Shown here in pieces: positions 28,201 to 36,901 of a DNA stretch of 64,000 nucleotides. Under the pieces are notes generated by a model, which ran no database searches, had not been told where the DNA came from, and saw only the letters and a program-made list of their open reading frames with translations. Source of the stretch: JACKAQ01 sp965227145. Lineage in GTDB: Bacteria > Calditrichota > Calditrichia > RBG-13-44-9 > J075. The DNA lies in the NCBI GenBank assembly GCA_965227145.1, contig OZ245730.1:2232001-2296000 (forward strand), written 5' to 3'. A program made the position numbers and the translations under genes. Position 1 is the stretch's first letter; each line of letters begins with the position of its first letter.

Positions 28201-29223
28201 GTAATTGGTTGATCCGTATGGATTTATGCTGTAACTCCAATCGTTTCCGCTATTTCGCCAGCCCTTTGTTGCCCTGCCGAAAAACAGGATCGATTCACCG
28301 GCGTCCAGCAGTCCGTTGCTGTTGGCATCGTTAACGGAAATGGCGACCTCGTTCAAATCTTCCGGGCGCGAAGTGGCTGCGCCAACGGGCAGCGGATCGC
28401 CACCGTGATTAAACATTTGGATGGTTGTGATATCAACCGTGCTCAAATTTACACCCTGATCCTGCAGGTTAGATCCGGTAATCCGGTAAATACCTTCTTC
28501 GGAAACGGGGATTTTGAGCCATGTGCCGCTGTTCAGGCTGTAATCGACGGTGGTGCGCTGCAGCGCAGATTTTTGCGGTAAACCCCAGTTTTTGCTGGCT
28601 TCATAATTCAGCAACCGTCTGCGATGGTAATCTTGCTCGACATCGGAAATTGTTGCGGTTCGAGCGGCAAGCTGTCCACCGCTGAGATCGATGCGAATCC
28701 GAATTTTTTTGATCACCCGTAAACTTTGCGCAGCCGGCAAATACTGAACCGGTTGAATATGTAATGCAACCGTTCGCATAAAACGCACATCTGCAGGTTC
28801 AGTTATTTCAACAATCGTTGCGGGAAAAGGGGCTGCGCCGCTGTAAATACTTTCGTCCAAACGAACCGTTTCCGGCGTTTTCACGCCCACAGACGGAATG
28901 CCGGGCAGGGCAATTTTACCGGAATATTCTTCCTGACCGAGAATTTCGTAGCTCATTTTTGCTGCGGCACCTGGTGGAATCGCAAGATTGGCAATTGAAA
29001 ATGGGAGCATCGGTGCGCCGGGTTGGCGAATCATCCGTGCACCGTCATAATCGATCCGGGTGTAGGTTTGCCCATCCAGTTCAATTTCGGAAAGCTGCGG
29101 AGCGGGAAGGCTGAACTCGACGATAATCTGCCGCGTAGTATTCTCGATCAATCGTGTTTGTGCTGTAACAATTGTGCTGGCAGCAATCCAGATCAGCAAT
29201 CCTGTAAGGCATTTATTAAACAT
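25219..29223 (-). CDS. porU: Type IX secretion sortase PorU-like C25 peptidase with C-terminal FlgD-like domain
   Basis: A 1334-residue exported protein: signal peptide MFNKCLTGLLIWIAASTIVTAQ, a beta-rich N-terminal region, a gingipain-type (C25) peptidase domain at about 580-1000, and a C-terminal Ig-like FlgD/sorting-type domain (YPNPFADETTFTF ... WDGRDEDGDLVANGVYLYKV). The catalytic pair is intact: His at about 859 in FFGHGD and Cys at about 894 in AATCTWGKYD. In Bacteroidota PorU removes the C-terminal signal of type IX cargo and attaches it to the surface with PorV, PorQ and PorZ. The start at 29223 has AGGAG seven bases upstream; 16 upstream codons are open but unsupported. A PorV-like gene lies at 41098, not adjacent. 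A self-secreted C25 protease is the alternative. Confidence 0.85.
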   Translation of the reverse strand: MFNKCLTGLLIWIAASTIVTAQTRLIENTTRQIIVEFSLPAPQLSEIELDGQTYTRIDYDGARMIRQPGAPMLPFSIANLAIPPGAAAKMSYEILGQEEYSGKIALPGIPSVGVKTPETVRLDESIYSGAAPFPATIVEITEPADVRFMRTVALHIQPVQYLPAAQSLRVIKKIRIRIDLSGGQLAARTATISDVEQDYHRRRLLNYEASKNWGLPQKSALQRTTVDYSLNSGTWLKIPVSEEGIYRITGSNLQDQGVNLSTVDITTIQMFNHGGDPLPVGAATSRPEDLNEVAISVNDANSNGLLDAGESILFFGRATKGWRNSGNDWSYSINPYGSTNYYLLTFNQNTGKRMEITPSQQITSAVTPDQFTDLLHFSEDNFSILESGLDWYWERFQGTAEQKSISFNLPNSIVSGAGNFSYRLKGGSGAHWYDNRSYRYTTDLLVNGSQIADNIIFTSSSERINSVNITTLNAGSNSFTVDYTANLEGSYMFLDYFEIRIPRRFQAENNFLKFYYDIGAAPVAFSVTNLAASNNRVWDVSDFANVRQITPLSNSSTVTFHQPATPIGSAKKSYYVFADAAIKSVSGIEQVENRPNLRDPNRVGKLLILTSKELYDVAQDWENFKENQAPGEMEAERILVDDIFLEFSSGVGDPAAIRDFLKYAYENWGSNSADPARLRPHYVQLLGDGSYDYRNIAQPNYVNHIPTFQITYQDDITSRCTDLFYTAFAATSISRLDPQIPIARLPANSPSDVTNYINKMRAYQDAYKNTQESYAGWQSTITLVADDECAGGGSCGEYYHTDQSEKIFRNIPQKFDVTKIFLVDYDTQAGGLGRQKPKATTDLLNQINRGTLIVNFFGHGDPNTWAHEQALTRARDLPLIQNSGRLPIWIAATCTWGKYDNPAIPSMAEEMVWAPEGGGIISLAASRPTFSFDNLFFVEDFVAALFYNIDETRRSRVLGDAFNIALSGDTNDQKYHLFGDVALQLADPEKVVRVDNITSAGSDTLKALSKVSLNAAITDSTGQILSNFNGKALIRVYDAVDSVFNTIINRRYIYQGGTIFKGVVSVTNGLIEDAGFIVPKSIKYRNTRTGRLSIYAWSDDGDAAGFENDLLFFGTASQVVDAEGPGIDFSFAEQPDFFDGDYVQQQSELVVELVDENGINLTGEVGHRIELIIDDNIRKDVTEFFVYDVNSFTSGKLRYALPTLSNGTHTLKISAWDNLNNYSESQLSFTTASASNLMLDRVINYPNPFADETTFTFQYQSPNGIGEASIKIYTVYGRLIREIRDTARAGFNKITWDGRDEDGDLVANGVYLYKVVVDDGEKTLEKIEKLAITR

Positions 29224-29914
29224 GCAGTTACTCCTGAAAATATATCTGTTGAAATACGATTTTATGTGCAAATTTTGCTGTATTTTACAATCCGCTTTGG
29301 CATAGCCAATTATACTGGATAATCCGGATCAAGTTCATATTCTAATCAATTTAATGAATTAACACAAGTGTTTGCGAATATCAATCTGATTGCCAAAAAT
29401 GCGGATTGAATATTTGCTTTCATTTCAATTTTCCCGGTTTGGTGTGCGTAAATAAAAAAATCTGAAACCATTTTCTTTTATATTTTTAATTTGTATTTTA
29501 TGCGCGAAATAAATGCAGAATGTTTTTGAATTTCAATGGGGAAATGAAGTACCAGTATTAATCGATGGATGACAAATCAGAAATCATACCAAAAAGCTTA
29601 TTGTTGTTGCGATTGCTTATAAGATTGATTTCACAAAAAAAAGTTTCATTGTCAATATACGATTGTTTATATTTATCATCTTAAAACGAACAGACGGGTA
29701 AAACAGCATTCAAATCGATTCCGAATCAATGGAATCACACGTAAACCGGAGATGTGAGCATGTGCTCGACTTTTTCGGGATACATCTTTGTGTAAAAATT
29801 CATTAACTGATTGATCAACCTTGTCGAAAATATGTTGTTGTTAAAATAAAGTCCTTTTGTATAAAAATAGATGTTACGCTGTGTAATGTCTGCTAAAGTA
29901 ACCGAGAGGAGAAC
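29224..29914. other. 691-base intergenic stretch with dyads upstream of nqr operon
   Basis: AT-rich stretch between the divergent PorU-like gene and nqrA. It has no convincing open frame. Three short dyads lie in the nqr-proximal half: GATTCCGAATC and the overlapping GATTCC-N8-GGAATC at 29717-29736, and GAGCA-TG-TGCTC at 29756-29767. A weak promoter-like TTGTTG and TATAAA pair (29835, 29860) has a poor 19-base spacing. The length suggests regulated transcription or a long leader for the sodium pump. Confidence 0.45.
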
Positions 29915-31264
29915 ATGGGAACGATAAAGATTAAACGTGGTTTAGATCTTCCCATTTCCGGCGCGCCGGAACAAAAAATTTACGATCAACCGGATGTTCG
30001 CCAGGTGGCATTGCTGGGTGTGGATTACCTCGGTATGAAACCAACCATGCATGTGGCTATCGGCGATGAAGTGAAGCTGGGGCAACTGGTTTGTGTTGAC
30101 AAAAAGATGCCGTTGGTCAGATACACTTCGCCGGGAACCGGAAAAGTAATGTCCATTCACCGTGGTGCAAAGCGCGCTTTTTTATCGATGGTGATTGAAC
30201 TGAATGGAAAAGATGAAATCACATTCAAAAGCTATTCTGACAGCCAATTGGCTGGCTTAAGCAAAGAAGTTGTGATGGAGCAGCTGATCGAATCGGGACA
30301 ATGGCCGGTTTTGCGTCAGCGTCCGTTCTCCAAAGTAGCAAACCCCGAAGACACACCCCATTCCATTTTTGTGACAGCGATGGACAGTAATCCGTTGGCG
30401 CCAAAAATGAGCACCGTTCTTGCCGGAAAAGAATCGCTTTTTCAGAGTGGGTTGGCAGTTTTGGGTAAGCTAACTGAAGGAAAAATATATGTTTGCAAAT
30501 CCCCGGATGAAAATATTCCGGTTGGAAATGCGGAACGTGTTGTCGTCGAAAGCTTTGCCGGCAAACATCCGGCCGGTTTGGCAGGCACGCATATTCATTT
30601 TCTGGATCCAGTCGGACGCCACAAAAAAGTGTGGCATCTCAATGCACAGGATGTTGTGAAAATCGGGCATCTGTTTACCACCGGAAAAATTATGACCGAA
30701 CATGTGGTTGCGCTGAGCGGACCGCAGGTGGAAAAACCGCGTTTGGTTAAGACGCGTGTCGGCGCATCTTTGTTTGAGCTGACTGCCGGATCGTTAAAAG
30801 CCGGCGAAAACCGGATTGTTTCCGGATCGGTTCTGTCCGGTCGCACTGCAACGCCGGAAGTCGGGTTCCTCGGTCGCTTTCATCAACAGATTACCGTTCT
30901 TGCCGAAGGCCGTGAAAAACAATTTCTGGGATGGATCGCACCCGGATTTGATAAATATTCATTTATTAATCTGGTTGCATCGAAGCTTACCGGAAAAAAA
31001 TCATTTGATTTTACAACGGCATTGAATGGCGGACACCGGGCAATTGTGCCGATTGGTGTTTACGAAAAAGTGATGCCTCTGGACATTCTGCCAACCTATC
31101 TGCTTCGCTCATTAGCTGTTAACGATGTGGAGGAAGCGGAAAAACTGGGTGCGCTGGAACTGGACGAAGAAGACCTGGCACTGTGCACATTTGTTTGCCA
31201 GTCTAAAAATGATTACGGTCCAATGCTCAGAGAAAATTTAAAAATCATAGAAAAGGAAGGGTAA
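29915..31264 (+). CDS. nqrA: Na+-translocating NADH:quinone reductase subunit A
   Basis: A 449-residue peripheral subunit of the Na+-pumping NADH:ubiquinone oxidoreductase. The N terminus MGTIKIKRGLDLPISGAP and the barrel-sandwich segments (GTGKVMSIHRGAKRAFLSMVIEL; SAVFRE-like region replaced by HSIFVTAMDSNPLAP) match NqrA. It has no redox cofactor of its own and contributes to the quinone-binding end. A GAGAGGAG site precedes the ATG. It starts a six-gene run in which each gene abuts or overlaps the next, so it heads the nqrABCDEF operon. Confidence 0.97.
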   Translation: MGTIKIKRGLDLPISGAPEQKIYDQPDVRQVALLGVDYLGMKPTMHVAIGDEVKLGQLVCVDKKMPLVRYTSPGTGKVMSIHRGAKRAFLSMVIELNGKDEITFKSYSDSQLAGLSKEVVMEQLIESGQWPVLRQRPFSKVANPEDTPHSIFVTAMDSNPLAPKMSTVLAGKESLFQSGLAVLGKLTEGKIYVCKSPDENIPVGNAERVVVESFAGKHPAGLAGTHIHFLDPVGRHKKVWHLNAQDVVKIGHLFTTGKIMTEHVVALSGPQVEKPRLVKTRVGASLFELTAGSLKAGENRIVSGSVLSGRTATPEVGFLGRFHQQITVLAEGREKQFLGWIAPGFDKYSFINLVASKLTGKKSFDFTTALNGGHRAIVPIGVYEKVMPLDILPTYLLRSLAVNDVEEAEKLGALELDEEDLALCTFVCQSKNDYGPMLRENLKIIEKEG

Positions 31265-31268
31265 GGCG

Positions 31269-32474
31269 GTGAAGTTCTTAAAAGATCTTTTCGCTCAACA
31301 GGAAAAGCACTTTCAAAAAGGTGGAAAACTGGAGAAGTTCTATCCGCTTTTCGAGGCGACAGAAACCTTCATTTTTACCAGCGGGAAAGTGACAAAAAAT
31401 GCATCGCATGTCCGTGATTATATGGATCTTAAGCGGGTTATGATGGTGGTTGTGATTGCATTGGTTCCTGCTATCGTAATGGCGCTTTACAACACCGGTT
31501 ATCAGGCGAATTTAGCCATGCAGCAAATGGGGTTAACCTCCGTTGATAACTGGCGCGGACCTGTTTTGGAAGCATTGGGAATTGGATACGATCCAAATAA
31601 CATCCTGTTCAACATGATACACGGTGCGCTGTATTTCCTGCCCGTATATATTGTTACGCTGGCAGTTGGCGGTATTTTCGAAACCATATTTGCGGTTGTT
31701 CGAAAACACGAAATCAACGAAGGTTTTTTGGTTACCTCAATGCTTTTCCCGTTGATTTTGCCCCCAGATATTCCGCTTTGGCAAGTGGCCATCGGGATTA
31801 CATTTGGTGTGGTTATCGGCAAAGAAGTTTTTGGCGGCACAGGAATGAATATCCTCAATCCGGCTTTAACTGCACGGGCATTTTTGTTTTTTGCATATCC
31901 GGCAGAGATTTCCGGTGATAAAGTATGGGTTGCCGTTGACGGACTCAGCAAAGCAACCCCGCTAGCAGAATTTGCAGACCCGACAATCAGCCATGCAACC
32001 GCAAGCTGGATGGATGCTTTTTACGGATTTATCCCCGGGTCGATGGGTGAAACATCAACCCTGGCCTGCATCCTCGGTGCAATCTTTTTGATCTTCTCCG
32101 GTGTCGGTTCCTGGCGGATTATGTTGAGCATGTTTCTGGGAATGGTCGGATTTACGACCTTGCTGAATGTTGTCGGCAGTTCAACCAACCCGATGTTCGC
32201 AATGCCCTGGTATTGGCATCTGGTTGTTGGCGGATTTGCATTCGGCACAGTTTTTATGGCAACCGACCCGGTTAGCGCATCCATGACCGAAAAAGGAAAG
32301 TGGTTTTATGGCGCGCTGATTGGCATTTTGGCAGTATTGATTCGCGTAATAAACCCGGCATTTCCCGAGGGCGTGATGCTGGCAATACTTTTCGGCAACG
32401 TATTCGCGCCGATTATTGATAGAATTTTCCTCAACGCAAATATCAAACGGAGGATGTTGAGAAGTGCAAGTTGA
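31269..32474 (+). CDS. nqrB: Na+-translocating NADH:quinone reductase subunit B
   Basis: A 401-residue membrane subunit with about ten helices. It carries a covalently bound FMN (attached by ApbE) at the Thr of a DGLSKATPL motif; the flavinylation consensus is D-x-x-(S/T)-G-A-T, so the Lys at the usual Gly position is a mild variation. NqrB also binds riboflavin and holds part of the sodium path. The GTG start is four bases after the nqrA stop and follows a GGAAGG site. Both ends of the gene are tight to its neighbours. Confidence 0.96.
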   Translation: MKFLKDLFAQQEKHFQKGGKLEKFYPLFEATETFIFTSGKVTKNASHVRDYMDLKRVMMVVVIALVPAIVMALYNTGYQANLAMQQMGLTSVDNWRGPVLEALGIGYDPNNILFNMIHGALYFLPVYIVTLAVGGIFETIFAVVRKHEINEGFLVTSMLFPLILPPDIPLWQVAIGITFGVVIGKEVFGGTGMNILNPALTARAFLFFAYPAEISGDKVWVAVDGLSKATPLAEFADPTISHATASWMDAFYGFIPGSMGETSTLACILGAIFLIFSGVGSWRIMLSMFLGMVGFTTLLNVVGSSTNPMFAMPWYWHLVVGGFAFGTVFMATDPVSASMTEKGKWFYGALIGILAVLIRVINPAFPEGVMLAILFGNVFAPIIDRIFLNANIKRRMLRSAS

Positions 32475-33261
32475 TAGCATAAAAAACATTCTGATCGTTG
32501 CGCTTGGTGTTTGCCTTATTTGCTCCATCCTGGTTTCCGGTGCAGCGGTTTCGCTGAGCGGTATTCAGGCTGAAAATCGCAAGTTGGACAAGCTGAAAAA
32601 TATCCTGGAAGCCGGACATTTGTTGAAATCTGACGAACCCGTAGAAAAGGTTTACCGGGAAAAAATTGAGGCGGTTCTGGTCGATTTGAGCACCGGGCAA
32701 ACAATACCGGAAGCACAACAAACTGGCTTGCTGAATATCGAAACATTCGATATTCCCAAAGTAGCAGGCGATGCCCAATTGGGATATGCAATTCCTGCAA
32801 ACGAGGATATTGCACAAATTAAACGGCGCCCCAAAAATATGCCGGTTTATCTGGTTAAAGATGGCGACGCTGTTGAAAAAATAATTTTACCGATTTACGG
32901 TAAAGGATTATGGTCAACGATGTATGGTTTTTTGGCGTTGGACAGCGATCTCAAAACCGTTCGTGGCATCACTTTCTACCAACACGGGGAAACTCCCGGG
33001 CTCGGTGGCGAAGTTGACAACCCACGCTGGAAATCGCAATGGGATGGCAAAAAAGCATTTGACGATGGCGGCGATGTTATCATCAACGTTATCAAAGGTG
33101 TTGTCGATCCCAGCTCGCCAGCATCCGGTCATCAGATTGATGGATTGTCCGGCGCTACAATTACAACCCGTGGCGTTGACAAACTCATTGAGTATTGGCT
33201 AAGCGACACCGGCTACGGTAAATATTTGGAATCACTTAAAACGGAGGTCAACAATGGCTAA
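32464..33261 (+). CDS. nqrC: Na+-translocating NADH:quinone reductase subunit C
   Basis: A 265-residue subunit with one N-terminal membrane helix and a periplasmic FMN-binding domain. The flavinylation site is SGATITT with Thr at about 231. It overlaps nqrB by 11 bases and nqrD by 8, the translational coupling expected. The start is GTG. The FMN is attached on the periplasmic side, which matches the exported ApbE encoded downstream. Segments GLWSTMYGFLALDSD and HGETPGLGGEV are typical NqrC. Confidence 0.96.
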   Translation: MQVDSIKNILIVALGVCLICSILVSGAAVSLSGIQAENRKLDKLKNILEAGHLLKSDEPVEKVYREKIEAVLVDLSTGQTIPEAQQTGLLNIETFDIPKVAGDAQLGYAIPANEDIAQIKRRPKNMPVYLVKDGDAVEKIILPIYGKGLWSTMYGFLALDSDLKTVRGITFYQHGETPGLGGEVDNPRWKSQWDGKKAFDDGGDVIINVIKGVVDPSSPASGHQIDGLSGATITTRGVDKLIEYWLSDTGYGKYLESLKTEVNNG

Positions 33262-33874
33262 AGTCAAAGAAATGCTGATCGACCCCGTTTTTAATAATAA
33301 CCCGATCGGTCGTCAAATATTAGGTATTTGTTCGGCATTGGCAGTTACGTCAAAGCTGGAAACATCGATTGTGATGGCACTGGCTGTGACATTTGTAACG
33401 GCACTTTCGAACTTCTCGGTTTCGATTATTCGTAACCGCATTCCTAACAGCATCCGTATTTTGGTCGAAATGACCATTATCGCATCGCTGGTGATTGTAG
33501 CCGATCAGCTGATGAAAGCATACGCTTTTGATGTCAGTAAACAACTTTCTGTTTATGTTGGGTTGATTATTACAAACTGTATTGTTATGGGTCGAGCTGA
33601 AGCATTCGCATTGAAAAACAGTCCGGGAATGAGTTTTATTGATGGTCTCGGAAACGGATTAGGATACAGCTTTGTGCTGCTATTTGTTGGGTTTTTCCGC
33701 GAATTATTAGGCTCCGGTAAACTGTTGGGCTATACTGTTCTTTCCCCGGTAACTGAAGGCGGATGGTATGCAGCGAACGGTATGATGTTGCTATCACCCA
33801 GCGCATTTATCCTTATCGGCATGCTCATCTGGGTAATTCGTACGTGGAAACCAGAGCAGGTAGAGGAGGACTAA
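33254..33874 (+). CDS. nqrD: Na+-translocating NADH:quinone reductase subunit D
   Basis: A 206-residue integral membrane subunit with six helices, a member of the NqrD/RnfE pair family. It holds the GICSALAVTSKLETS and TNCIVMGRAEAFA segments; the Cys residues at the helix breaks bind the membrane-embedded [2Fe-2S] cluster shared with NqrE. An AGGAGGTC-like GGAGG site lies seven bases before the ATG, within the end of nqrC. It is in the core of the operon. Confidence 0.97.
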   Translation: MAKVKEMLIDPVFNNNPIGRQILGICSALAVTSKLETSIVMALAVTFVTALSNFSVSIIRNRIPNSIRILVEMTIIASLVIVADQLMKAYAFDVSKQLSVYVGLIITNCIVMGRAEAFALKNSPGMSFIDGLGNGLGYSFVLLFVGFFRELLGSGKLLGYTVLSPVTEGGWYAANGMMLLSPSAFILIGMLIWVIRTWKPEQVEED

Positions 33875-33877
33875 ATC

Positions 33878-34489
33878 ATGTTAGAACATTATCTTAGCTT
33901 ATTTGTAAAATCGATTTTTATAGAAAATATGGCACTGGCGTTTTTTCTGGGGATGTGTACGTTTCTGGCCGTATCCAAACGGGTGGAAACAGCCGCAGGT
34001 CTGGGAATTGCCGTGGTTGTTGTGCAAGCCATTACTGTTCCGGCAAATAACTTTATCTACAATATGGTTCTTCGCGATGGCGCGCTCGCATGGGCAGGTA
34101 TCCCGAATGTTGACCTTAGCTTTTTGGGACTGATCACCTACATTGGTGTGATTGCAGCAATGGTGCAAATCCTGGAAATGTCACTCGATAAATTTTTACC
34201 GGCGCTGTATAACGCTTTGGGAATTTTCCTTCCGTTGATTACGGTAAACTGCGCTATTCTGGGCGGCACCTTATTTATGGTGGAACGTGATTATACATTT
34301 CCCGAAAGTGTTGTTTTTGGTATCGGTTCCGGTGCCGGATTTGCCCTGGCGATCGTTGTATTGGCAGGTATCCGTGAAAAAATGAAATATAGCAACGTCC
34401 CGGAAGGGCTGAGAGGATTGGGCATCACCTTTATTACTGTTGGGTTGATGGCAATCGCTTTTATGCTTTTCTCAGGCATCCAATTGTAA
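33878..34489 (+). CDS. nqrE: Na+-translocating NADH:quinone reductase subunit E
   Basis: A 203-residue integral membrane subunit, inverted-topology partner of NqrD. It shows LGMCTFLAVSKRVETA and the matching VNCAILGG segment with Cys for the shared Fe-S cluster, and six helices. The ATG lies three bases after the nqrD stop with a GAGGAGG site overlapping the nqrD end. This subunit separates the Nqr complex from the Rnf homologue RnfA together with the presence of nqrF. Confidence 0.97.
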   Translation: MLEHYLSLFVKSIFIENMALAFFLGMCTFLAVSKRVETAAGLGIAVVVVQAITVPANNFIYNMVLRDGALAWAGIPNVDLSFLGLITYIGVIAAMVQILEMSLDKFLPALYNALGIFLPLITVNCAILGGTLFMVERDYTFPESVVFGIGSGAGFALAIVVLAGIREKMKYSNVPEGLRGLGITFITVGLMAIAFMLFSGIQL

Positions 34490-34510
34490 GGATAAAGGGA
34501 GATTTTTCGA

Positions 34511-35746
34511 ATGAGTGGAACGAATCTCATATTGTTAGGCGTTGTCTTCTTTATCTTGATTGTGCTGGCATTGGTGGCGCTAATTCTTTTCGCAAAATCG
34601 CGATTGGTAACCACCGGTAACGCAAAAATCCTGATAAACGACGACCCCGAAAAAGCGCTGGAAGTTCCGGTTGGCGATAAGCTGCTGAACGCCCTTGCTG
34701 CCAAAAAGATTTTTATACCTTCGGCATGCGGTGGCGGTGGAACTTGCGGTGAATGTAAACTGATCGTCGCCGAAGGCGGCGGTGATGTTTTACCGACGGA
34801 AAAAACGAAACTATCACGCGGACAAATCCGTGAAAACTACCGGCTTTCCTGCCAGGTTGCTGTAAAGCAGGACTTGAAAATCGAAGTTCCGCCGGAAGTC
34901 TTCGAAATTAAAAAATGGCACTGCAAAGTGCGGTCGAACCGGAATGTGGCAACATTCATCAAAGAACTCGTTTTGGAATTGCCGGAAGGTGAAAATGTGG
35001 ATTTCCGCGCCGGTGGTTACATTCAAATCGAATGCCCGCCGCACGTTGTCCATTACAAAGATTTCGAAATCGAAAAAAGATTCCATGAAGATTGGGACAA
35101 ATACAATATCTGGCAATATACTTCGAAAGTGGAAGAAGACGTTGTGCGGGCGTATTCCATGGCAAACTATCCCGAAGAAAAAGGGATTATTATGCTGAAC
35201 GTCCGTGTTGCTTCGCCGCCGCCGCGTATGCCCGATGTGCCGCCCGGTAAAATGTCGTCATTTATTTTCGGGTTGAAACCCGGTGATGACGTCGTAATCT
35301 CCGGTCCTTACGGCGAATTTTTTGCGAAAGATACAAAAGCTGAAATGGTATTTATCGGTGGTGGCGCCGGTATGGCACCCATGCGCTCGCATATTTTCGA
35401 TCAGTTCAAACGTGTTCACACCGATCGTAAAGTGAGCTTTTGGTATGGCGCCCGAAGCATGCGAGAGGCATTTTATGTTGACCATTTCGACAAAATTCAG
35501 GAAGAAAACCCCAATTTTGTCTGGCATTTGGCGCTTTCTGAGCCTTTACCGGAAGATAATTGGACGGGGTATGTCGGATTTATTCATCAGGTTTTGTATG
35601 AAAATTACCTGAAAGATCACCCGGCACCGGAGGATATTGAATATTATATCTGTGGGCCGCCCATGATGAACGCAGCAGTGATGAACATGCTGGAAAATCT
35701 GGGTGTTGAACCGGAAAATATCCTGTTCGACGATTTCGGCGGATAA
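34511..35746 (+). CDS. nqrF: Na+-translocating NADH:quinone reductase subunit F
   Basis: A 411-residue subunit that oxidises NADH. One N-terminal membrane helix (about 5-28) is followed by a plant-type [2Fe-2S] ferredoxin domain with Cys at 73, 79, 82 and 114, then an FAD domain with RAYSMANY and a NADH-binding domain with GGGAGMAPMRSH and CGPPMM near the C terminus. All cofactor residues are intact. It ends the structural operon; a strong terminator follows at once, although apbE and the NqrM-like gene are close behind. Confidence 0.98.
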   Translation: MSGTNLILLGVVFFILIVLALVALILFAKSRLVTTGNAKILINDDPEKALEVPVGDKLLNALAAKKIFIPSACGGGGTCGECKLIVAEGGGDVLPTEKTKLSRGQIRENYRLSCQVAVKQDLKIEVPPEVFEIKKWHCKVRSNRNVATFIKELVLELPEGENVDFRAGGYIQIECPPHVVHYKDFEIEKRFHEDWDKYNIWQYTSKVEEDVVRAYSMANYPEEKGIIMLNVRVASPPPRMPDVPPGKMSSFIFGLKPGDDVVISGPYGEFFAKDTKAEMVFIGGGAGMAPMRSHIFDQFKRVHTDRKVSFWYGARSMREAFYVDHFDKIQEENPNFVWHLALSEPLPEDNWTGYVGFIHQVLYENYLKDHPAPEDIEYYICGPPMMNAAVMNMLENLGVEPENILFDDFGG

Positions 35747-35754
35747 AAAATATA

Positions 35755-35790
35755 AAAGGGCAACTGTTAACAGCAGTTGCCCTTTCGTTT
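35755..35790 (+). terminator. Rho-independent terminator after nqrF
   Basis: A perfect twelve-base stem AAAGGGCAACTG / CAGTTGCCCTTT with a seven-base loop, ending in TTTCGTTT, lies nine bases after the nqrF stop. Confidence 0.92.
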
Positions 35791-35813
35791 AATAAATGTT
35801 GTGAAAATGAGAA

Positions 35814-36878
35814 ATGTTGAATATGATCAATCAAAAATGTTCTTTAATTAACAGTGCTAAGCTATTATTTATACTGACGTTAGTTGTCGCTTTGTTTTTT
35901 AGCTGCCAAGAGGATAGCAAAGCAAAGCTTCATTTTATCAGCGGGCGAACGATGGGAACAAGTTTTTCCATTAAAATTGTGAAAGACAATCGCCCGAATG
36001 AGCAGTATGATAAACTTGAACCGGAAATTAATGCATTGTTGGTTGAGGTGAATCGGCAAATGTCCACTTATTTGCCCGAATCAGAAATTTCGATGTTCAA
36101 TGTCCAAAATGATACCGGATGGTTCGATGTTTCCCGAGATTTTGCAAATGTAATGAATGCATCCTTAGAAATTTGCCAACAAACAGAAGGTGCGCTCGAT
36201 ATTACCGTTGGTCCTTTGGTTAATTTATGGGGATTCGGTCCGGAAAACCGCCCGACAATTATCCCATCCGATGCAGAAATCGCAGAGCGCCAAAATCTGG
36301 TTGGATACAATAAAATTTCGGTTCGGCTTGATCCGCCGGCTGTTAAAAAATCGCAAAGCGGCATGTACTGCGATCTTTCATCTACCGCCAAAGGATTTGG
36401 CGTTGATAAAGTTACTGAATATCTTGAATCAGAAAATTTTAGCAACTATTTTGTAGAGATCGGCGGTGAGGCGCGGGCAAAGGGAAACAATGAGCGCGGG
36501 CAAATTTGGCGGGTTGGTGTTACCTCGCCGGAGCGTGTGGATAATATTCAGAAAGTCGTTTGGTTGCAAAATAAAGCAATTGCTACCAGCGGCGATTATT
36601 TCAACTATTACGAAGTGGACGGCAAACGGTATTCACATACAATTGATCCGCTAACCGGAAAACCGGTAACGCACAAATTAGCGTCGGTTACCGTGGTTGT
36701 GGATAATTGTATGGCAGCTGATGGTTTTGCTACAGCAATAGATGTTATGGGGCCGGAACGAGGATTTCAGTTCGCATCCGACCGGAAACTTCCAGTATTT
36801 ATGATCGTTAGAGAAGGCGATACTTTTGTTGAAAAAATGACGCCAGAATTTTCGGAAATGATGAAAACAAAACAATAG
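35814..36878 (+). CDS. apbE: FAD:protein FMN transferase, lipoprotein
   Basis: A 354-residue ApbE-family flavin transferase. A hydrophobic leader ends in LFFSC (Cys at 31), a lipobox, so it is likely anchored on the periplasmic side of a membrane. The core has GRTMGTSFS, the FAD/Mg site region LWGFGPENRPT, the DLSSTAKGFGVDK segment and GGEARAKG. It attaches FMN to Thr of NqrB and NqrC. The ATG at 35814 or 35823 could be the start; neither has a strong site. It lies 67 bases after nqrF beyond a terminator, so it may rely on readthrough or its own promoter. Confidence 0.95.
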   Translation: MLNMINQKCSLINSAKLLFILTLVVALFFSCQEDSKAKLHFISGRTMGTSFSIKIVKDNRPNEQYDKLEPEINALLVEVNRQMSTYLPESEISMFNVQNDTGWFDVSRDFANVMNASLEICQQTEGALDITVGPLVNLWGFGPENRPTIIPSDAEIAERQNLVGYNKISVRLDPPAVKKSQSGMYCDLSSTAKGFGVDKVTEYLESENFSNYFVEIGGEARAKGNNERGQIWRVGVTSPERVDNIQKVVWLQNKAIATSGDYFNYYEVDGKRYSHTIDPLTGKPVTHKLASVTVVVDNCMAADGFATAIDVMGPERGFQFASDRKLPVFMIVREGDTFVEKMTPEFSEMMKTKQ

Positions 36879-36901
36879 CAATAATAGATAGGGAATCTGT
36901 T

